Positions 7,076 through 10,288 of a DNA stretch of 10,288 bases are shown one piece after another. The stretch is from Balneolales bacterium (GTDB lineage: Bacteria > Bacteroidota > Rhodothermia > Balneolales > Natronogracilivirgulaceae). The position numbers were made by a program, and so were the translations under genes. The notes under the pieces were generated by a model. It was not told where the DNA came from. It did not search any database and saw only the letters and a program-made list of their open reading frames with translations. The stretch spans positions 1-10,288 of the forward strand of contig SKYW01000269.1 of assembly GCA_007127695.1 (NCBI GenBank), in the 5' to 3' direction. Every line of letters starts with the position of its first letter. The stretch's first letter is position 1.

Positions 7076-7513
7076 ATGTTCCCGGACCGTTCCCCCATAC
7101 TCACCTATTCCATGACGCTTCGCAGCCGGTACAGTGAAACCGACAAGATGGGGGTGGTCTATCACAGTCGCTACCTGGAATATTTCGAGGTGATACGCAC
7201 GGAATTCATCCGCGCCGCCGGTCTACCCTATGCCGGGATGGAGCAGGATGGTGTGATGCTGCCGGTGGCCCGCGTGGATATCCGCTTCAAGCGTCCCATC
7301 CGCTACGACGAGCTGATGGACGGGCAGCTTTTGATTTACGACGAACCGACGGTCAAACTGGTCACGTATTACGATATTCGTCCAGCCGGCGCCCCGCATC
7401 CATCCGTGCTCGGCAAGGTGGAGCTGGTATTTGTGGATATGGCCACGCGTCGACCCATCCGGGTTCCCGAATCTTTCCTGAAAAAAATTCACGACTATGC
7501 GACAATGGCCTGA
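7076..7513 (+). CDS. Acyl-CoA thioesterase, YbgC/FadM-type hotdog protein
   Basis: The product is a 145-residue 4-hydroxybenzoyl-CoA thioesterase-family (hotdog fold) protein, predicted to hydrolyse acyl-CoA thioesters in the cytosol. The family signature YSETDKMGVVYHSRYLEYFE (19-38) contains the catalytic-type Asp23 and the following helix; VDIRFKRPIRYDEL (67-80) is the second conserved block. I took the ATG at 7076, four bases after accA. An ATG at 7046 inside accA would add ten residues of no clear value, and an ATG at 7112 would give 133 residues, also within the family range. The end overlaps nadC by 17 bases. Its place behind accA fits a housekeeping role in acyl-CoA turnover, but the substrate is unknown. 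Tol-Pal genes, the usual partners of ybgC in Proteobacteria, are absent here. Confidence 0.85.
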   Translation: MFPDRSPILTYSMTLRSRYSETDKMGVVYHSRYLEYFEVIRTEFIRAAGLPYAGMEQDGVMLPVARVDIRFKRPIRYDELMDGQLLIYDEPTVKLVTYYDIRPAGAPHPSVLGKVELVFVDMATRRPIRVPESFLKKIHDYATMA

Positions 7514-8345
7514 ACATGTGCAACGTATCGTGTCCCTGGCGCTCGAGGAGGATCTGGGTTCCGGTGACATTACCACCAATGCCATTTACAGTGGCAGTGA
7601 AACCGGTTCAGCGATGCTGGTGACCCGGGAGGAAGGTGTGCTTGCCGGCATCGGGCTGGCTGCGTTCATACAGCACGTAGTCAGTGAGGAAGTCACGTTT
7701 GAAACCGTCCTGCAGGATGGGGACCGGCTGTCGCCCGGCCTGGTCGTTGCCCGGATGCATGGCCCCCTGGCACCTGTCCTGAGTGCAGAACGCACCCTGC
7801 TCAATTTCCTGCAGCGCATGTGCGGCATTGCATCACAGACCAGTCGCTACGTGCGTGAGCTCGATTCCACGAACACCCGCATCCTCGATACCCGGAAAAC
7901 GGCTCCCGGGCACCGGTATCTCGACAAACTGGCTGTGCGTGCCGGTGGCGGGACCAATCACAGGATGCGTCTGGACGATCGTTTTCTTATCAAGGAGAAT
8001 CACATCCGCATGGCAGGCGGCATCGGCAAAGCGATTGACCTGTGCACCTCCTACAGGGAGCGGTATGGTCTTAAAGCCGGTATCGAGATTGAAGTGACCG
8101 GTCTGGCGGAACTGCAGGAAGTGCTTGGTTGCGGGGGTGTCGATTATGTGATGTTCGATAATATGTCGCTTGACGAAATGCGCGAGGCGGTGCGTCGCGT
8201 AGATGGACGGTTCCTGACCGAGGCATCAGGAAATGTGACCCTGGAGCGGCTTCGTGATATTGCCGGCACCGGGGTGGATTTCATCTCCGCCGGTGCGCTC
8301 ACCCATTCGGTGAAAGCGATGGACATTTCCCTGCTGCTGAAATGA
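7497..8345 (+). CDS. nadC: Nicotinate-nucleotide pyrophosphorylase (quinolinate phosphoribosyltransferase)
   Basis: NadC turns quinolinate and phosphoribosyl pyrophosphate into nicotinate mononucleotide, CO2 and pyrophosphate, the entry step into NAD from the de novo pathway. The 282-residue length is normal. Conserved blocks are ALEEDLGSGDITT (15-27), LSAERTLLNFLQRMCGIAS (95-113), ILDTRKTAPGHR (129-140) with the substrate-binding Arg and Lys, VRAGGGTNHRMRLDD (147-161), LIKENHI (164-170), EIEV (197-200), MFDNMS (219-224) and EASGNV (242-247). The usual TTPG reads TAPG here, a small change. The gene starts 17 bases inside the thioesterase gene and its stop overlaps the next start by four bases, so translation is probably coupled. 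nadA and nadB are not in the window. Confidence 0.96.
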   Translation: MRQWPEHVQRIVSLALEEDLGSGDITTNAIYSGSETGSAMLVTREEGVLAGIGLAAFIQHVVSEEVTFETVLQDGDRLSPGLVVARMHGPLAPVLSAERTLLNFLQRMCGIASQTSRYVRELDSTNTRILDTRKTAPGHRYLDKLAVRAGGGTNHRMRLDDRFLIKENHIRMAGGIGKAIDLCTSYRERYGLKAGIEIEVTGLAELQEVLGCGGVDYVMFDNMSLDEMREAVRRVDGRFLTEASGNVTLERLRDIAGTGVDFISAGALTHSVKAMDISLLLK

Positions 8346-8830
8346 CCGCGAACAGTGATCGCTCTTCCGGCTCCGGGTTGCATCCGCTCCTGTATTACGT
8401 TGTGCTGCCTGCAACGCTGTTTTTTGCCGTCGTTGCCTGGAGTCCGCCTTTTTTTCACAACAGTCTCGTTGAGTGGCATGAGAGTTGGCAGAGGCTGCTT
8501 TTCTCAAGGGTCTGCCACCAGCAACTGGATCGCACGTTCGCTGTTCAGGGGGTACCGCTGGCGGTTTGCAGCCGATGTATCGGCATTTATTCGATCCTGC
8601 CTGTTGCCCTGGTCGTTTTTTCGTTTTTTTTCACTGTCCTGAACAAGGCAAAACCTTATATTGTCAGAATATTTGCAATAGTTTCGCTGATTGTGATCGT
8701 GGATGGAGCTGCCAATCTGTTTCATTTGTGGCAGACTTCGGATCTCATCAGGTTGCTGACAGGAGTTTTTTGGGGCTTGGCAACCGCACTGCTTCTGGTC
8801 ATTGCCCTGACAACACACCGTGATTCATAA
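8342..8830 (+). CDS. DUF2085 family membrane protein
   Basis: This 162-residue membrane protein is of unknown function. It shows the DUF2085 signature: CHQQLDRTF (58-66) followed by VPLAVCSRCIGIY (71-83), then DGAANLFHLWQTSDLIRLLTGVFWG (121-145 in outline). Cys58, His59, Cys76 and Cys79 could bind a metal or form a redox pair; that is inference. Hydrophobic segments lie near 16-34, 82-100, 107-124 and 138-156. The start ATG overlaps the nadC stop in an ATGA junction, a sign of translational coupling. Nothing in the sequence shows a link to NAD synthesis, and the coupling may only reflect dense packing. Confidence 0.85.
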   Translation: MTANSDRSSGSGLHPLLYYVVLPATLFFAVVAWSPPFFHNSLVEWHESWQRLLFSRVCHQQLDRTFAVQGVPLAVCSRCIGIYSILPVALVVFSFFFTVLNKAKPYIVRIFAIVSLIVIVDGAANLFHLWQTSDLIRLLTGVFWGLATALLLVIALTTHRDS

Positions 8831-8833
8831 ACT

Positions 8834-8838
8834 GGAGG
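8834..8838 (+). promoter_or_regulatory. Shine-Dalgarno site deciding the start at 8847
   Basis: GGAGG lies eight bases ahead of the ATG at 8847 and only four bases after the DUF2085 stop. Most genes in this window lack such a site, so it marks this start and suggests independent ribosome loading at this point in the operon. Confidence 0.7.
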
Positions 8839-8846
8839 TCAACTGC

Positions 8847-9416
8847 ATGGAACCCGTTCAAAACAAGAGTTTCTGGAATGCTTCTGCAAAAGCAGGGGTG
8901 GTTTTCGGATTTGTCGTCTTTCTGGTATCCACCATCGGCAGCTATATCACCATCCACTCCGAACCTACCGGGAATCTGCTCAGTGGCACCATTCTGGCGT
9001 CCCTTCTCGGCTGCCTGGTCGCAATTTTCGGAGGGGTTCTTGCTGTGAAATTCTACATAAACGAGTACGGTCCGGAGATGAAAATCGGGCAGGGAGCGGT
9101 TATCGGTCTGATGACCGGGATAGTGATGGCGGTTGTTTCGCAAATTCTTGCCCTGATCTGGCCTGTGATCGACGGCGCTTTCATTGAGAACCTGCAGGCT
9201 GCGCTTATAGCCAATATCGAGCTTTCCGAGCAGATTCCTGCTGCCCAGAAAGAGGATATGATCGATGGTATCTATGCACAATTCCAGAATTTCTACTCAG
9301 TCGGCAACATTCTCCAGGGTTTCCTGATGGGTGTCGTCACATACGGACTGCTGAATGTGCTGAGTGGCCTACTGGCCGCCAAGTTCATGGGCAGGAACCC
9401 GCAGCCGGAACTGTAA
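8847..9416 (+). CDS. DUF4199-type membrane protein
   Basis: This 189-residue integral membrane protein resembles the DUF4199 family, which is common in Bacteroidota and has no known function. Hydrophobic segments lie at about 14-34, 47-67, 82-105 and 152-175. Between the last two is a hydrophilic stretch with SEQIPAAQKEDMIDGIYAQF (20 residues near 126-145). The typical layout of the family is visible: an N-terminal WNASAKAGVVFG, a central FYINEYG after the second helix, and a late helix pair. I chose ATG 8847 because GGAGG (8834-8838) lies eight bases upstream, the clearest Shine-Dalgarno site in the window. An in-frame ATG at 8820 sits inside the preceding gene. The CPBP gene follows 17 bases later. 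The family call is by resemblance only. Confidence 0.72.
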   Translation: MEPVQNKSFWNASAKAGVVFGFVVFLVSTIGSYITIHSEPTGNLLSGTILASLLGCLVAIFGGVLAVKFYINEYGPEMKIGQGAVIGLMTGIVMAVVSQILALIWPVIDGAFIENLQAALIANIELSEQIPAAQKEDMIDGIYAQFQNFYSVGNILQGFLMGVVTYGLLNVLSGLLAAKFMGRNPQPEL

Positions 9417-9433
9417 CATTCATTTGAGTATCC

Positions 9434-10288
9434 ATGTCTGAGTTTTCCTCCGGCAGCAGTCAGGACCATCCCTCTGGGAACAGGTCCGGCGATCTGCCTC
9501 CTTCAACTGACAGCAACATCCCTACCGGATATCTTCACGAGCAGAGCTGGGCCGAGCGCAACGGTTTTCCGTTATGGCTCATGGCGTTCGTATGGCTGGT
9601 CATCTCGTTTCTTTTGTTCCAGCTGGTGGGCACTGCTGCCACCGTGGTTTATTTGCTGGTGGTGAGTGAGGATCCGCTGGCGTTCGATACGGCCATGCTG
9701 CTGGAGCATCTGGACGTCCTGTTCATTGCGAATTCACTGAGTCAGATCCTGTTTCTCGGGGTGGCAACCTGGCTGGTTACCGGACTTCTGACCACGGGAA
9801 GGCGATCAACCTTTTTGCGCCTGAAAGCCGACAGCCGCACGGTGCCCGTGATCCTTCTGACGGCGCTGCTGATCGTAGTGATGCAGCCGCTGGTCTGGCT
9901 GCTGTCATGGCTGAACGCGCAATTTCCATTCAGCGACGGCTATATGATGTTCGAGGAGAGCCAGATTGAGATGCTGAAGAATTTTCTGACCGGTGACCAT
10001 GTCGTGCTGCTTACGCTGATCCACGTGGCACTGGTTCCCTCGGTCTGTGAAGAGGTGCTCTTCCGGGGCTATTTTCAGCGCGCCATTGAAAAAACGTGGG
10101 GAATCTGGGCGGCCATCATCATTGGGGGACTCTTGTTCGGGATCTATCACATCCGTCTTACGCAGATCATTCCGCTGGCCGTGATCGGAATGCTTCTGGC
10201 ATGGATCGTCTGGAAGTCCGGCAGCCTGTATCCCGCCATAGCCGGTCACTTCGTGAACAATGGCGGAAGCGTCATTGCGGCATCCCTG
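9434..10288 (+). CDS. CPBP family intramembrane protease-like protein (cut by window end)
   Basis: The frame stays open from ATG 9434 to the window edge, giving 285 residues with the C terminus missing. It is a CPBP (CAAX protease and bacteriocin-processing, Abi/Rce1-like) membrane protein. The three family motifs are present: CEEVLFRG (205-212) with Glu206, Glu207 and Arg211; FGIYH (235-239) with His239; and HFVNN (272-276) with His272 and Asn276. The catalytic set for a glutamate-type intramembrane protease is therefore complete. Hydrophobic segments lie near 48-78, 95-118, 137-160, 188-204, 222-238 and 244-262. The first 45 residues are polar and rich in Ser, Gly, Asp and Pro, probably a disordered cytosolic tail. 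Its substrate is unknown; relatives process prenylated proteins, bacteriocin leaders or membrane-bound regulators. It starts 17 bases after the DUF4199-type gene, so it is likely cotranscribed. Confidence 0.88.
   Translation, partial: MSEFSSGSSQDHPSGNRSGDLPPSTDSNIPTGYLHEQSWAERNGFPLWLMAFVWLVISFLLFQLVGTAATVVYLLVVSEDPLAFDTAMLLEHLDVLFIANSLSQILFLGVATWLVTGLLTTGRRSTFLRLKADSRTVPVILLTALLIVVMQPLVWLLSWLNAQFPFSDGYMMFEESQIEMLKNFLTGDHVVLLTLIHVALVPSVCEEVLFRGYFQRAIEKTWGIWAAIIIGGLLFGIYHIRLTQIIPLAVIGMLLAWIVWKSGSLYPAIAGHFVNNGGSVIAASL

Overview
The window looks like ordinary chromosomal DNA of a Bacteroidota-type bacterium (FCB group). A member of the Balneolota/Rhodothermota branch is my best guess. The pointers are a DUF4199-type membrane protein, a DUF2085 protein, a Tgt that lacks most of the usual zinc-binding cysteines, few Shine-Dalgarno sites, and a moderately GC-rich sequence. 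The assignment is inference; no rRNA or other phylogenetic marker is present.

Left part (1-6041), envelope glycan genes. About 310 bases without a convincing gene open the window, including a strong 12-bp inverted repeat. A 720-residue membrane glycosyltransferase follows (310-2472). It joins a GT2 domain to membrane helices, a Rossmann-like domain and a decayed polyprenyl-phosphate sugar-transferase (PGT) tail. It ends inside a 51-bp tandem repeat that fills the gap to tgt (queuosine tRNA modification), which lies on the opposite strand (2580-3707). From the AT-richer divergent region 3708-3846 starts an intact PGT (3847-5289), which would load the first sugar phosphate onto undecaprenyl phosphate. 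Two bases after it comes a DPM1-like polyprenyl-phosphate mannose synthase (5292-6041). Together these genes can start a lipid-linked glycan, make a lipid-linked sugar donor, and add a further sugar.

Right part (6112-10288), a tightly packed + strand run: accA (acetyl-CoA carboxyltransferase alpha), a YbgC/FadM-type acyl-CoA thioesterase, nadC (quinolinate phosphoribosyltransferase), a DUF2085 membrane protein with a Cys-rich motif, a DUF4199-type membrane protein, and a CPBP-family intramembrane protease-like protein cut by the window end. Gaps are 4 to 17 bases and two junctions overlap, so most of this run is probably one transcript. It mixes fatty-acid and NAD metabolism with three membrane proteins of unknown role.

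I see no rRNA, tRNA, CRISPR array, insertion sequence or phage gene, and no clear new defence or mobile system. The points most worth a second look are the GT2/PGT fusion with a lost catalytic dyad, the altered zinc site of Tgt, the 51-bp repeat that carries the stop codon, and the repeated GTAAC/GTTAC half-sites in the divergent promoter region.
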